From NCBI GenBank assembly GCA_017999645.1, contig JAGNLJ010000002.1, positions 62,001 to 126,000 of the forward strand: a stretch of DNA of 64,000 nucleotides, read 5' to 3'. This document shows positions 9,382 through 18,116 of the stretch, piece by piece. The first letter of the stretch is position 1. Every line of letters begins with the position of its first letter. The notes beneath the pieces were generated by a model, which saw only the letters and a program-made list of their open reading frames with translations, ran no database searches and was not told where the DNA came from. Position numbers and translations under genes: made by a program. This stretch comes from Alphaproteobacteria bacterium (GTDB lineage Bacteria; Pseudomonadota; Alphaproteobacteria; Micavibrionales; Micavibrionaceae).

Positions 9382-9467
9382 GCGTATAATAAAGCGCTTG
9401 AAAAAGTGGAACAGGACTTGGAAGATGCGTCTCGTAGAAGAAAAGAACCCGGACTGGAGAGATTTAT

Positions 9468-11312
9468 ATGATGAAATCTGCAAATAAGAAGAAAAACCGG
9501 ATCCCTGCCTTTGCGGGGATGACAATTTTGTTGTCTTTCATTTCCTTCACCGCCCACGCGCAGGAGCCAGTGACGCCCGTCGCTGCGCTCACCATGCACG
9601 GCACGCCGAAATACGGCCCCGGCTTCACGCACATGGATTACACCAACCCCAGCGCGCCGAAGGGCGGCACGCTGCGCCTGCACGCCATTGGCACGTTCGA
9701 CTCGCTGAACCCGTTCATCATCAAGGGCACGCCCGCCGCCGGGATGCTGTTTCTCGGCCAGAGCCTGATTTACGACTCGCTGATGGACCAGTCCACCGAC
9801 GAGCCGTTCTCGATGTACTGCTTGATCTGCGAAACGGTCGAGCTGCCTAAGGACAACAAATCCATCACCTTTAATCTGCGCAAGGAAGCGAAATGGCATG
9901 ATGGCGTGCCGGTCACTGCTGACGACGTGGTCTGGAGTTTCAATGCCTTCATGGAAAAAGGCTCGCCGTTTTTCAAAGCCTATTATGACGACGTGCAGGA
10001 AGTCGTGGCGGAAACGCCTACCCGCGTCACTTTCAAATTCAAGCACGGTGATAACAGCGAACTGCCGCTGATCCTCAGCCAGATATCCATCCTCCCGAAG
10101 CATTACTGGACGGCGGAAGGCCGCGATTTCGGCGCAAGCTCTCTCGTTCCCCCGCTCGGCGGCGGCGCGTATAAAGTCGGCAAGGTCGCGGCGGGCCGCT
10201 CCATCGAGTATGTCCGCGTGCCGGATTACTGGGGCAAGGATCTGCCGCTCAACAAGGGCAAATTCAATTTCGACCGCATCACATACGATTACTACCGGGA
10301 CAGCGACGTAGCGTTAGAGGCGTTTTTAGCTGGCGAATATGACGTACGCGATGAAAACACCGCCAAGCTCTGGGCCGAAAGCTACAACGTGCCGCAAGTC
10401 AAAGACGGCCGCATCATCAAGGCCGAAATCCCGCACAAACGCCCTGCCGGGATGCAGGGCTTCATCTACAACACGCGCCGCCCGGTTTTTGCCGATAAAA
10501 AAGTGCGTGAGGCGCTGGCTTATGCGTTCGACTTCGAATGGTCGAACAAGCAGTTCGCGTTTGGCTCGTACAAACGCTCGCGCAGCTATTTCTCGAACTC
10601 GGAACTTGCCTCGGCAGGACTTCCTTCAGGAAAAGAACTCGAAATCCTCGAGAAATATCGCGGCAAAATTCCGGATGAAGTTTTCACAACCGAATACAAC
10701 CCGCCGAAATCAGACGGCTCGGGCAATAACCGCGCAGGTTTAGCCAAAGCCAAGGAAATTTTAGACGCCGCAGGCTGGCCCATGGGGCCGGACGGTATCC
10801 GCGCTAAAAACGGCGTGAAGCTGGAATTTGAAATCATTGATTCAAATCCGCAGTTCGAGCGCTGGACGCTGCCTTTCATCAGCAACCTGAAAAAACTCGG
10901 CATCAAGGCGAGTTTCCGCACTGTCGATCCTGCGCAATATCAAAACCGCATGAGCGAATTCGATTACGACATGACGGTGATGAGCATCGGCCAGTCGGAC
11001 TCGCCCGGCAACGAGCAGCGCGATTTCTGGGCCACATCCAAAGCCGAAATGCCCGGCTCACGCAATTATATGGGCGTCAAAGATCCGGTGGTGGATGAAA
11101 TCGTCGAAGATCTGATCAAAGCCAAATCGCGCGAGGATCTCGTCGCCTATTCGCATGCGCTCGATCGCGTGCTGCAGTGGAATTTCTATCTTATTCCGCA
11201 TTGGCATATCGATCACTGGCGCCTCGTGTGGTGGAACAAGCTTGAAAGACCGGCCAAGCTCTCCGACCTGACGCCGGGCATTACCGATACGTGGTGGGCG
11301 AAAGCGCAATGA
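9468..11312 (+). CDS. yejA: Extracellular solute-binding protein, family 5 (YejA-like)
   Basis: Periplasmic receptor of a peptide (or microcin C-like) ABC importer, 614 residues. Hallmarks are the N-terminal HGTPKYGPGFTHMDYTNP with PKGGTLRLH, and the SBP_bac_5 core (FNLRKEAKWHDGVPVTADDV). Together with yejB and yejE just downstream and yejF at 27250 it would form a complete transporter. Residues 12-20 read IPAFAGMT, the usual translation of a palindromic repeat, so the signal peptide seems partly built from one. GGAG precedes the ATG. Its stop overlaps kdsB by four bases. Confidence 0.9.
   Translation: MMKSANKKKNRIPAFAGMTILLSFISFTAHAQEPVTPVAALTMHGTPKYGPGFTHMDYTNPSAPKGGTLRLHAIGTFDSLNPFIIKGTPAAGMLFLGQSLIYDSLMDQSTDEPFSMYCLICETVELPKDNKSITFNLRKEAKWHDGVPVTADDVVWSFNAFMEKGSPFFKAYYDDVQEVVAETPTRVTFKFKHGDNSELPLILSQISILPKHYWTAEGRDFGASSLVPPLGGGAYKVGKVAAGRSIEYVRVPDYWGKDLPLNKGKFNFDRITYDYYRDSDVALEAFLAGEYDVRDENTAKLWAESYNVPQVKDGRIIKAEIPHKRPAGMQGFIYNTRRPVFADKKVREALAYAFDFEWSNKQFAFGSYKRSRSYFSNSELASAGLPSGKELEILEKYRGKIPDEVFTTEYNPPKSDGSGNNRAGLAKAKEILDAAGWPMGPDGIRAKNGVKLEFEIIDSNPQFERWTLPFISNLKKLGIKASFRTVDPAQYQNRMSEFDYDMTVMSIGQSDSPGNEQRDFWATSKAEMPGSRNYMGVKDPVVDEIVEDLIKAKSREDLVAYSHALDRVLQWNFYLIPHWHIDHWRLVWWNKLERPAKLSDLTPGITDTWWAKAQ
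9499..9523. repeat. Half-copy of the GTCATCCCCGC repeat inside yejA
   Basis: The short element, an imperfect ATCCCTGC/GCGGGGAT arm pair ending in GATGAC, lies in frame near the 5' end of yejA and supplies part of its signal peptide. Confidence 0.75.
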
Positions 11313-12088
11313 AAACCGCGATAGTCATCCCCGCCCGTTACGGCTCCACGCGCTTTCCCGGAAAGCCGCTGGCGGAGATCAGCGGGCGCACGATGCTTTC
11401 GCTGGTTGTAGATGTCGCCAAAAAGGCTGCGAAAAAAGATACCGAGGTTTTCGTCACCACCGAGGACCAGCGCATTGCTGATCATTGCGCCAAAATCGGC
11501 GTGGAATGTGTTTTGACTTCGGAGCATTGCAAGACCGGTTCCGACCGCGTGCTTGAGGCCATAAAGAAATCAAAAAAGAAATTCGATTTCGTGATTAATC
11601 TTCAAGGCGACGCGCCGTTCACACCGCCGGAACTGATTTCTGACATGATCGCTGCATTCGAAAAGAATAAAAAACTCGACGTCATTACACCCGTCCGTCA
11701 TCTTTCATGGGCCGAACTTGATAAACTCCGCGAAGCCAAGAAAACCACGCCGCTCAGCGGCACCACGGCCATCATTTCAGACGATAACCGCGCACTGTGG
11801 TTCTCGAAATCAATCCTGCCCGTTATCCGCGATGAGAAAAAGCAGCGCGAGCTTTGCACGGAATCGCCTGTTTACCAGCATATCGGCCTTTACGGTTTCC
11901 GCTTCGACATCCTCGAGAAATTCTGTGCGTGGCCGCAGACGCGCAGCGAAGCGTTAGAGGGGCTGGAGCAACTCCGCCTGCTGGAAAATGGCGTCACCAT
12001 TCATACAATTTTTGCAAAAGAGCCTGTTCATTCCGGTATCGACTCGCCTGAAGATTTAGCCAGAATTCAAGGGCGCGTCCAAAAATGA
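11309..12088 (+). CDS. kdsB: 3-deoxy-manno-octulosonate cytidylyltransferase
   Basis: Activates Kdo as CMP-Kdo for lipopolysaccharide inner core synthesis, in the cytoplasm. The 259 residues are near normal length, and the motifs AIVIPARYGSTRFPGKPL, TGSDRVLEA, INLQGDAPF and HIGLYGFR are all present. It starts inside the stop codon of yejA (ATGA) and ends inside the start of the next gene, so it is translationally coupled in an operon otherwise devoted to peptide transport. Its presence implies a Kdo-containing LPS. Confidence 0.96.
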   Translation: MKTAIVIPARYGSTRFPGKPLAEISGRTMLSLVVDVAKKAAKKDTEVFVTTEDQRIADHCAKIGVECVLTSEHCKTGSDRVLEAIKKSKKKFDFVINLQGDAPFTPPELISDMIAAFEKNKKLDVITPVRHLSWAELDKLREAKKTTPLSGTTAIISDDNRALWFSKSILPVIRDEKKQRELCTESPVYQHIGLYGFRFDILEKFCAWPQTRSEALEGLEQLRLLENGVTIHTIFAKEPVHSGIDSPEDLARIQGRVQK

Positions 12089-12699
12089 CCACGCTCCTCA
12101 TCGCCCGGCATGGAAATACGTTTGAGTCGAGCGAGACAGCCCGCCGGGTCGGTGCGCGCACAGACATTCCGCTTGTGGAAAAAGGCCGCGAGCAGGCCCG
12201 CGCTTTAGGGCGTTACCTGAAAGAACACCGTCTCATTCCTGACGTCGTCTACTCCTCTGCCCTGCAACGCGCACAGGAAACCGCGAAAATCGCGGTGAAG
12301 GAATCCGGCATTTCAAATCCCGTCTTCACGTTAGACATCTTCAACGAGATCGATTACGGCCCCGACGAAAACAAACCCGAGAGCGAAGTTATCGCGCGTG
12401 TTGGCACGGCGGCGATGGAAAACTGGGACAGACACGGCATTATGCCACCAGACTGGAACGCCGACGCATCCGAAATTATTTCAAACTGGAAAAATTTCGC
12501 CGATCAGGCGCGCGCGCATGACGACAACGAAACCATCCTTGTCGTCACCTCGAACGGCATCGCACGTTTTGCGCCGCACATCACGGGCGATTTCGAAGGA
12601 TTCGCGAAAAAGCACCCGCTCAAACTCGCCACCTGCGCATTGGCCATTTTTGAATATAAGAACGGTTGGGTGATAAAAGAATGGAATATCAAGCCTTAA
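12085..12699 (+). CDS. Histidine phosphatase superfamily protein
   Basis: A 204-residue protein of the phosphoglycerate mutase-like fold. The phosphohistidine motif is IARHGNTF near the N-terminus, followed by SSALQRAQETAKI with the second arginine, and a conserved Glu-Ile-Asp-Tyr-Gly (NEIDYGPDE). The usual second histidine is not obvious in the VVTSNGIARF strand, where family members normally carry SHG. That could reduce activity. It is coupled to kdsB by an ATGA overlap. The substrate is unknown. Confidence 0.8.
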   Translation: MTTLLIARHGNTFESSETARRVGARTDIPLVEKGREQARALGRYLKEHRLIPDVVYSSALQRAQETAKIAVKESGISNPVFTLDIFNEIDYGPDENKPESEVIARVGTAAMENWDRHGIMPPDWNADASEIISNWKNFADQARAHDDNETILVVTSNGIARFAPHITGDFEGFAKKHPLKLATCALAIFEYKNGWVIKEWNIKP

Positions 12700-12717
12700 T
12701 CCTTTAAATTCAGATTC

Positions 12718-13815
12718 ATGGCCTCTTATATCTTCCGCCGCCTGCTTTTGATGCTGCCGACATTGTTCGGCATCGTTCTCGTAAGCTTCATCATCATCCA
12801 GTTCGTGCCGGGCGGTCCGGTTGAGCGCATGATCGCGCAGTTGCAGGGCCATGGCGGCGATGCAACCTCGCGCTTCACCGGCGGCGGCAGCGACATCACC
12901 AACAATATGCAGAGCGCGGTCGGGCAATCCTCCAAATACCGCGGGGCGCAGGGGCTCGACCCGGAATTTATCAAGGAGCTGGAGGCACTTTACGGTTTCG
13001 ACAAGCCTGCACATGAGCGCTTCTTCATCATGCTCAAAAATTACGCGCGGTTCGATCTCGGCGAAAGCTATTACCGCGACACCAGCGTCATCGGCCTCGT
13101 GCTGGAAAAAATGCCGGTGTCGATTTCGCTCGGGTTGTGGTCGACGCTGATCATCTATCTTGTTTCCATCCCGCTCGGCATAAAGAAGGCCGTGAAGGAC
13201 GGCACAGCGTTCGATTTCTGGACCTCCGCCTTCATCTTTTTCGGCTACGCGATTCCCGCCTTTATGTTCGCGATTTTGCTGATCGTTCTGTTCGCAGGCG
13301 GGCGTTACTGGGATATTTTCCCGTTGCGCGGGCTCGTTTCCGAAAACTGGCGTGAGATGAATTTCATTCAGCTGGCGCTTGATTACGCCTGGCATATGGC
13401 GCTGCCGATCCTCGCGTTGGTCATCCATGGTTTTGCGAGCCTGACGCTGCTGACGAAAAATTCCTTCATGGATGAAATCAACAAGCAATATGTCCTGACC
13501 GCGCGCGCCAAGGGCCTTAGCGAAAAACAAGTTCTTTACGGCCACGTGTTCCGGAACGCGATGCTGATCGTGATCGCGGGCTTCCCGGCGGCGTTCATCC
13601 ATATTTTCTTCACGGGTTCGCTCCTGATCGAGGTGATCTTCTCGCTCGATGGGCTGGGATTGCTCGGCTATGAAAGCATCATGAACCGCGATTACCCGGT
13701 CGTGCTCGGCACGCTCTATATATTTGCGCTGATCGGGCTCTTAATGACGATTGTGCGCGACGTGGTCTATGTCCTCGTCGATCCGCGCATCGATTTCGAA
13801 GCGCGGGCGGTTTAG
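12718..13815 (+). CDS. yejB: Peptide ABC transporter permease YejB-like
   Basis: Inner-membrane permease of the Dpp/Opp/Yej type, 365 residues, with six or so transmembrane segments. The YejB-type N-terminus ([20 protein letters not shown]) and the periplasmic insert (about 40-110) match that subgroup. The permease EAA-like loop reads [19 protein letters not shown]. It follows the phosphatase after 18 bases. Confidence 0.93.
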   Translation: MASYIFRRLLLMLPTLFGIVLVSFIIIQFVPGGPVERMIAQLQGHGGDATSRFTGGGSDITNNMQSAVGQSSKYRGAQGLDPEFIKELEALYGFDKPAHERFFIMLKNYARFDLGESYYRDTSVIGLVLEKMPVSISLGLWSTLIIYLVSIPLGIKKAVKDGTAFDFWTSAFIFFGYAIPAFMFAILLIVLFAGGRYWDIFPLRGLVSENWREMNFIQLALDYAWHMALPILALVIHGFASLTLLTKNSFMDEINKQYVLTARAKGLSEKQVLYGHVFRNAMLIVIAGFPAAFIHIFFTGSLLIEVIFSLDGLGLLGYESIMNRDYPVVLGTLYIFALIGLLMTIVRDVVYVLVDPRIDFEARAV

Positions 13816-14168
13816 CCTAAATCTAAACCGTGAACAAGCACGGGAGTTGCGTGAAGCCTGGGGCCGAGATCATTCTTGGTCACCGGCTTCAATTCGCTGA
13901 GTTTGAAAACTTCAGCGAGGCGCTGCATGAATGATTCAGGCAGCTCGCCAGTTTTTTTCAATACAGCGTAAAGATCGTGACGGTTTTGTGTTTGAATCGG
14001 ACATGCAAGATCGAACGGCACGTCGCTGTAAGCCGAGATGGTTAGGCGCCTTGCTTCTTCCAGCGCCGCGTCAATCTTGCCGTCATTAATCAATTTGGTC
14101 AGAACCTTGATAATGGGCTTGGGCTCTTCATAGGTCCATGTCGTTGCTGTGCGAGGCGATTCAGACAT
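13812..14168 (-). CDS. Hypothetical protein (118 residues)
   Basis: I do not recognise this protein. It is acidic to neutral with no signal peptide or membrane segment, and contains a helical region around [16 protein letters not shown]. The start chosen (MSESPRTA) has GGAG seven bases upstream; a further upstream start would add 27 unlikely residues. It lies on the opposite strand between yejB and yejE, overlaps the yejB stop by four bases and breaks the transporter operon. Confidence 0.65.
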   Translation of the reverse strand: MSESPRTATTWTYEEPKPIIKVLTKLINDGKIDAALEEARRLTISAYSDVPFDLACPIQTQNRHDLYAVLKKTGELPESFMQRLAEVFKLSELKPVTKNDLGPRLHATPVLVHGLDLG

Positions 14169-14266
14169 TATTGTTCTCCGTTTTTTTACAATAAACCAAG
14201 GATTTAACGTTATGACAAATATTCCTGCCCTTGTCAAGAATTGCCGCAATCCCTAGCATTACCGAC

Positions 14267-15292
14267 ATGTCCTTGTCACCCCTCACCCGACGCCGCCTTG
14301 CCCAGTTCCGCGCCAACGCCCGCGGGTTTTACAGCCTGCAGCTCTTCATGGTGCTGTTCATTATCGCGCTCGGGGCCAATTTCATCGCCAATGATAAACC
14401 CCTGATCGTCAGCTATGACGGCGGCCTTTATTTCCCGGCCTTCAAGGCTTACCCCGAAACCGTTTTCGGCGGCGAGTTCGAAACCGAGGCCGATTACCGC
14501 GACCAGTTCGTGGCCGACCTGATTAACGCGAAAGGCTGGATGGTGTGGCCTTTCATTCGCTATTCCTACGACACGATCAATTACAACCTCACGCAGCCCG
14601 CGCCCTCGCCGCCGACGCGCGACAATATTTTCGGCACCGACGACCAGGGGCGCGATGTCGCCGCGCGCGTGATTTACGGCTTTCGTATTTCGGTGCTGTT
14701 CGGCCTGACATTGACGCTCATCAGCTCGATCATCGGCGTATTCGCAGGCGCGGTGCAGGGCTATTACGGCGGCAAGCTGGATCTTTCCATGCAGCGCGTG
14801 ATCGAAGTCTGGGGCTCGATGCCTTCGCTTTATATCCTCATCATCTTCTCGGCGATGTTCGTGCCGGGGTTCTGGACGCTGCTGCTGATCCTCCTATTGT
14901 TCTCGTGGGTGAGTTTAGTGGATGTCGTGCGGGCGGAATTCCTGCGCACGCGGAATTTTGACTATGTCCGCGCCGCTAACGCGCTTGGCGTACCCAACCC
15001 TGTCATCATGTGGCGGCATGTATTGCCGAATGCGATGGTGGCGACGCTGACCTTTATGCCTTTCATCCTCACGGGTTCGATCACTGCCCTCACCTCGCTG
15101 GATTTCCTTGGTTTGGGCCTGCCGCCCGGCTCGCCATCGCTCGGTGAATTGCTGGCGCAGGGCAAAAATAACCTCCAGGCGCCATGGCTCGGCATCGCGG
15201 CGTTCGTCTCGCTCGCCATGATGCTCACGCTCCTCACCTTCATCGGCGAGGCGGTGCGCGATGCGTTCGATCCGCGGAAGACGAGCCTGTGA
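14267..15292 (+). CDS. yejE: Peptide ABC transporter permease YejE-like
   Basis: Second permease of the Yej transporter, 341 residues. The N-terminal cytoplasmic segment (SPLTRRRLAQFRANARG) and the large periplasmic loop between the first two helices (about 40-135) are typical of YejE. The core permease domain contains FGTDDQGRDVAARVIYG and the EAA loop VRAANALGVPNPVIMWRHVL. The previous gene on this strand is yejB; the interruption by an opposite-strand gene means it probably has its own promoter at about 14180-14260. Confidence 0.93.
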   Translation: MSLSPLTRRRLAQFRANARGFYSLQLFMVLFIIALGANFIANDKPLIVSYDGGLYFPAFKAYPETVFGGEFETEADYRDQFVADLINAKGWMVWPFIRYSYDTINYNLTQPAPSPPTRDNIFGTDDQGRDVAARVIYGFRISVLFGLTLTLISSIIGVFAGAVQGYYGGKLDLSMQRVIEVWGSMPSLYILIIFSAMFVPGFWTLLLILLLFSWVSLVDVVRAEFLRTRNFDYVRAANALGVPNPVIMWRHVLPNAMVATLTFMPFILTGSITALTSLDFLGLGLPPGSPSLGELLAQGKNNLQAPWLGIAAFVSLAMMLTLLTFIGEAVRDAFDPRKTSL

Positions 15293-15837
15293 CGCTGGAG
15301 ATCGGCTCTCTCCTCGCCTCGCATGATAACGAACACGAACCCGGCGTGTGGTTCGTATTTTACAAGGATGATGAGGGCGTCGTCGCTTTCGACATCATGC
15401 GCGAGCATCCCGACATCGGCTATAAAAGCTTCGAAGCTACCCTGAATTTCGAGGATATGAAGCCGGAACTTGAGAAAATAGTCCTGCTCGGCGGGCCCGA
15501 GCGCCCTGACGACTCGCTCATCATCCTGCACGAAGCCGAAGCTGCAACGGCTGACTCCCTGCCCCTGAACAGCCAGTTTGCGATGATGCCTTACACCTAT
15601 ATCGTCAAGCCCGGCCAGGCTCCGGTCCTGACCACGCCGGATGACCGCCCCTCCTCGATCCGCCTTAAAAATGCCGCCGAATTCCTGATCGTCATGGGTT
15701 ACCGGATTTTCGACACCAAGCTGCTGGAGACCGGGATCGCCGCCGGGCGCTGGCTGTGCCTGCCGGCGACGGCGGATATTGTCTTCAAAACAGGTCGCCG
15801 CGAGCGCCGGGCGAAGCTCATGAACCGGATGAACTGA
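15289..15837 (+). CDS. Divergent YqgE/AlgH-family protein (UPF0301-like)
   Basis: A 182-residue protein starting at a GTG that overlaps the yejE stop. Similarity to YqgE/AlgH is visible in the LLGGPERPDDSLIILHE segment, where family members have a GGPV-type motif, and in the C-terminal run VMGYRIFDTKLLETGIAAGR with WLCLPATADIVF. Family proteins have no settled biochemical function. The assignment is moderate, because the N-terminus is poorly conserved. Confidence 0.6.
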   Translation: MTLEIGSLLASHDNEHEPGVWFVFYKDDEGVVAFDIMREHPDIGYKSFEATLNFEDMKPELEKIVLLGGPERPDDSLIILHEAEAATADSLPLNSQFAMMPYTYIVKPGQAPVLTTPDDRPSSIRLKNAAEFLIVMGYRIFDTKLLETGIAAGRWLCLPATADIVFKTGRRERRAKLMNRMN

Positions 15838-15845
15838 CAAAAAGT

Positions 15846-15875
15846 TTGACAAAACCGGCCCTTTGGCCCCACATA
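15846..15875 (+). promoter_or_regulatory. Candidate promoter for the arginine operon
   Basis: A perfect -35 hexamer TTGACA lies at 15846-15851. A weak -10 (CACATA, 15870-15875) follows at 18-base spacing. Transcription would begin close to the ATG at 15882. Another hairpin-like sequence (GGCC-CTTT-GGCC) lies within the spacer. Confidence 0.45.
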
Positions 15876-15881
15876 CGTTTT

Positions 15882-15926
15882 ATGAACAACTTTGTCGCAA
15901 CCGCTAGCCGCCGACGCCCGCGCTGA
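15882..15926 (+). CDS. Candidate arginine-rich leader peptide
   Basis: A 14-residue reading frame (MNNFVATASRRRPR) with three tandem arginines and four in all, ending in TGA 137 bases before the first arg-operon gene. No Shine-Dalgarno site is visible; the predicted start of transcription falls on or near the ATG, so it could be leaderless, as described for trpL in Sinorhizobium. The stop codon lies inside a small hairpin (CTGAA-CCCC-TTCAG), and a competing pairing (CTTCAGA with TCTGAAG at about 15984) is possible. A T-run lies at 15945-15950, but I find no strong terminator stem before it. Short length and high GC make chance a real alternative. Confidence 0.35.
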   Translation: MNNFVATASRRRPR

Positions 15927-16063
15927 ACCCCTTCAGAGCGGCCCCTTTTTTGTTGTCATTTTAGTTCCCCAAAAATAATCCGTTCTGAAGGCCCCTGAAG
16001 GCCTTAATTGGCCTTGCAAGCTGTTGAAATACATTGCATGAATCAATTTTTGAGAATGAAGAA

Positions 16064-17098
16064 ATGAAGAAAGTAGAACTCGATAAAATCAGCTCCGTGA
16101 CCAGGAACCTCAACCTTGGTTATCACGAGGAAGTCACCCGCCGCGTCAGCACGGAAATGGGCACGGTCCTGGCCGCGCAGGTGCTGCAGGACAAGTCGAT
16201 TTACAACGAACTGGAATTGCCGACGGGCCGTCTTTCGAAATTAAAAAAAGACGACATCATCGCCGTGGCGCTGGGCGAGCGCGCCGCGCTGAAAGGCTTC
16301 GCGGGTCACCTGCCGAAAAGCCTCAAAGCTGACGACGTCATCCATCTCCTCAATCTCGGCGGCGTGGCGGGCGTGTGCACATCCGCCAACGTGCATGAAG
16401 TGGGCGAGCCATTGCGCATCCGCGTACTCGGCGGCATTGCGCGCGAAGGAAAACTTCTCAACATCGGTCACGCGAAGAAATTCGAACCCGCGAACGATCT
16501 GACCAATGACATCCCGCTGATCATCACCACGGGCTCGTCGATGGATTCCGGCAAGACCACCGTCGCTTCCGAAGTCATCAAAACCCTGCACCGCATCGGC
16601 ATGCGTCTGGCGGGTGCGAAAGTCACCGGCGTCGGCGCGATGCGCGACCTCTATAAAATGGAAGATTACGGCGTTTATGAATCCGTGTCCTTCGTTGATT
16701 GCGGCATTCCCTCCACCGCCAACGTATCCGACGACATGATGGTGAAAGTCGCCAAGGGCGCGCTCAATTATTTCACCGCCTCACAGCCTGACGCGATTAT
16801 CGTCGAATTCGGCGACGGCATATTGGGCCGTTACGGCGTACTGCCGATTTTGAAAGACCCGCAGATCCAGAAAAACGTGCGGTTGCATCTTGGTTGTGCG
16901 CGCGATCCTGTCGGCGCGATCAAGCTTGCGGAGGATTGCGCGAAGATCGGCCTGCCGCTTGATATTCTCTCCGGCCCTGTCACCGACAATGAAGTCGGCA
17001 AGGAAATCATCAAGGAGGCCACCGGCCTCATGACCTACAATGCGTTCAGCCCGCGCAACGACTGGCTGGACCTTGTCATCGCGCGGTGGGCGGTATGA
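16064..17098 (+). CDS. P-loop protein heading the arginine cluster (possibly DUF1611-like)
   Basis: A 344-residue protein in two parts. The first 140 residues are beta-rich. The second half is a P-loop nucleotide-binding domain, with the loop GSSMDSGKTT at 157-166 and an Asp/Glu-rich IIVEFGDG strand at about 245-252. This layout recalls BioD/CobQ-type NTPases and the DUF1611 proteins, some of which (DgcN) acetylate D-glutamate. I am not certain of membership. The start chosen is ATG at 16064, with a weak GAGAA-type site; a TTG ten codons upstream is possible. argC begins inside its stop codon (ATGA), so the two are coupled. Confidence 0.6.
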   Translation: MKKVELDKISSVTRNLNLGYHEEVTRRVSTEMGTVLAAQVLQDKSIYNELELPTGRLSKLKKDDIIAVALGERAALKGFAGHLPKSLKADDVIHLLNLGGVAGVCTSANVHEVGEPLRIRVLGGIAREGKLLNIGHAKKFEPANDLTNDIPLIITTGSSMDSGKTTVASEVIKTLHRIGMRLAGAKVTGVGAMRDLYKMEDYGVYESVSFVDCGIPSTANVSDDMMVKVAKGALNYFTASQPDAIIVEFGDGILGRYGVLPILKDPQIQKNVRLHLGCARDPVGAIKLAEDCAKIGLPLDILSGPVTDNEVGKEIIKEATGLMTYNAFSPRNDWLDLVIARWAV

Positions 17099-18105
17099 CC
17101 AGGGGAAATAAAATCCAAGCCAGCATCATCGGCATCACAGGATACACGGGGCTGGAACTGCTCCGGCTCCTGCTCGCGCACCCGAAGGTCGAGATGAAAT
17201 ACCTCACCTCCCGCCAACACGTGAAGGAGCCGATCGGGAAAATCTATCCGCATCTCGCGCATCTCGATTTACTGGTTACGAATGCCGCGCCGGAAAAAGT
17301 CGCGAAAGACAGCGACGTGGTTTTTCTCTGCCTGCCGCATAAAACCGCGCAGGATGTCGTCGCCGCGTTGCATGGTAAAACAAAAATCGTCGATCTTTCC
17401 GCCGATTTCCGGCTCGATGACGCCGCGACCTACAAAAAATATTACGAGGAGCACAAATATCCTGCGCTCCTGAAAAAAGTCGTCTACGGCGCGCCGGAAG
17501 TCGGCTACACCGCTTCGATCAAAAAAGCCTCGACTGTCGCGAACCCCGGTTGCTTCGCGTTCCTCGGCCAGCTCCTGCTTTATCCCTTCAAGGACAACAT
17601 CAAGCAGGCTGATATTTTCGCGGTCACGGGCTCGAGCGGCGCAGGTAAAACCCCTGCCGATGGCACGCACCACCCCGTCCGTAACCACAATATGAAGAGC
17701 TACAACATCAACAAGCACCGCCACATCCCGGAAATCACGCGGTCGGCAGGCATCACGGAAAAGCAATTGAATTTCGTGCCGACCTCCGGCCCGTTCACGC
17801 GCGGCATTTTCGCGCAGGCCTTCGTGACCCTGAAGAAAAAAACCGACATCGCCGCCGCAGTGAAAAAAGCCTACGGCAAGGCACCGTTCGTGCGCATTCA
17901 AAACGAAGTCGCGCTGGCCAATATCGTCGGTTCGAATTTCGTGGATTTAAGTTTCATGGAAGGTACTGATGGCAAGATCCTCGTCCAGGGCGCGCTCGAT
18001 AATATCGTCAAAGGCGCGGGCGGCAGCGCAGTCCAGAATATGAATTTAATGTTCGGGTTAAAAGAAACGGAGGGGCTGATCAACCTCGCCCCCCTCTACC
18101 CGTAA
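17095..18105 (+). CDS. argC: N-acetyl-gamma-glutamyl-phosphate reductase
   Basis: Third step of arginine synthesis: NADPH-dependent reduction of N-acetylglutamyl phosphate to the semialdehyde, in the cytoplasm. The 336 residues are the long (type 1) form. The N-terminus has the nucleotide-binding GITGYTGLELLRLL, the catalytic cysteine is Cys153 in NPGCFAF, and the conserved HHPVRNHNMKSYNINKHRH follows. ATG 17095 overlaps the previous stop by four bases. Confidence 0.96.
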   Translation: MTRGNKIQASIIGITGYTGLELLRLLLAHPKVEMKYLTSRQHVKEPIGKIYPHLAHLDLLVTNAAPEKVAKDSDVVFLCLPHKTAQDVVAALHGKTKIVDLSADFRLDDAATYKKYYEEHKYPALLKKVVYGAPEVGYTASIKKASTVANPGCFAFLGQLLLYPFKDNIKQADIFAVTGSSGAGKTPADGTHHPVRNHNMKSYNINKHRHIPEITRSAGITEKQLNFVPTSGPFTRGIFAQAFVTLKKKTDIAAAVKKAYGKAPFVRIQNEVALANIVGSNFVDLSFMEGTDGKILVQGALDNIVKGAGGSAVQNMNLMFGLKETEGLINLAPLYP

Positions 18106-18116
18106 GGATAAAGACC

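Noticed and set aside
9376..9471. A 31-codon frame overlapping the yejA start (ATGA), beginning in the repeat end
   Set aside because: No ribosome binding site and a start inside the repeat; the overlap with yejA looks accidental.
9425..9487. A 20-codon frame starting MRLVEEKNPDWRDLYDEICK
   Set aside because: It could be a remnant of a longer gene, but is too short and has no site; no support for function.
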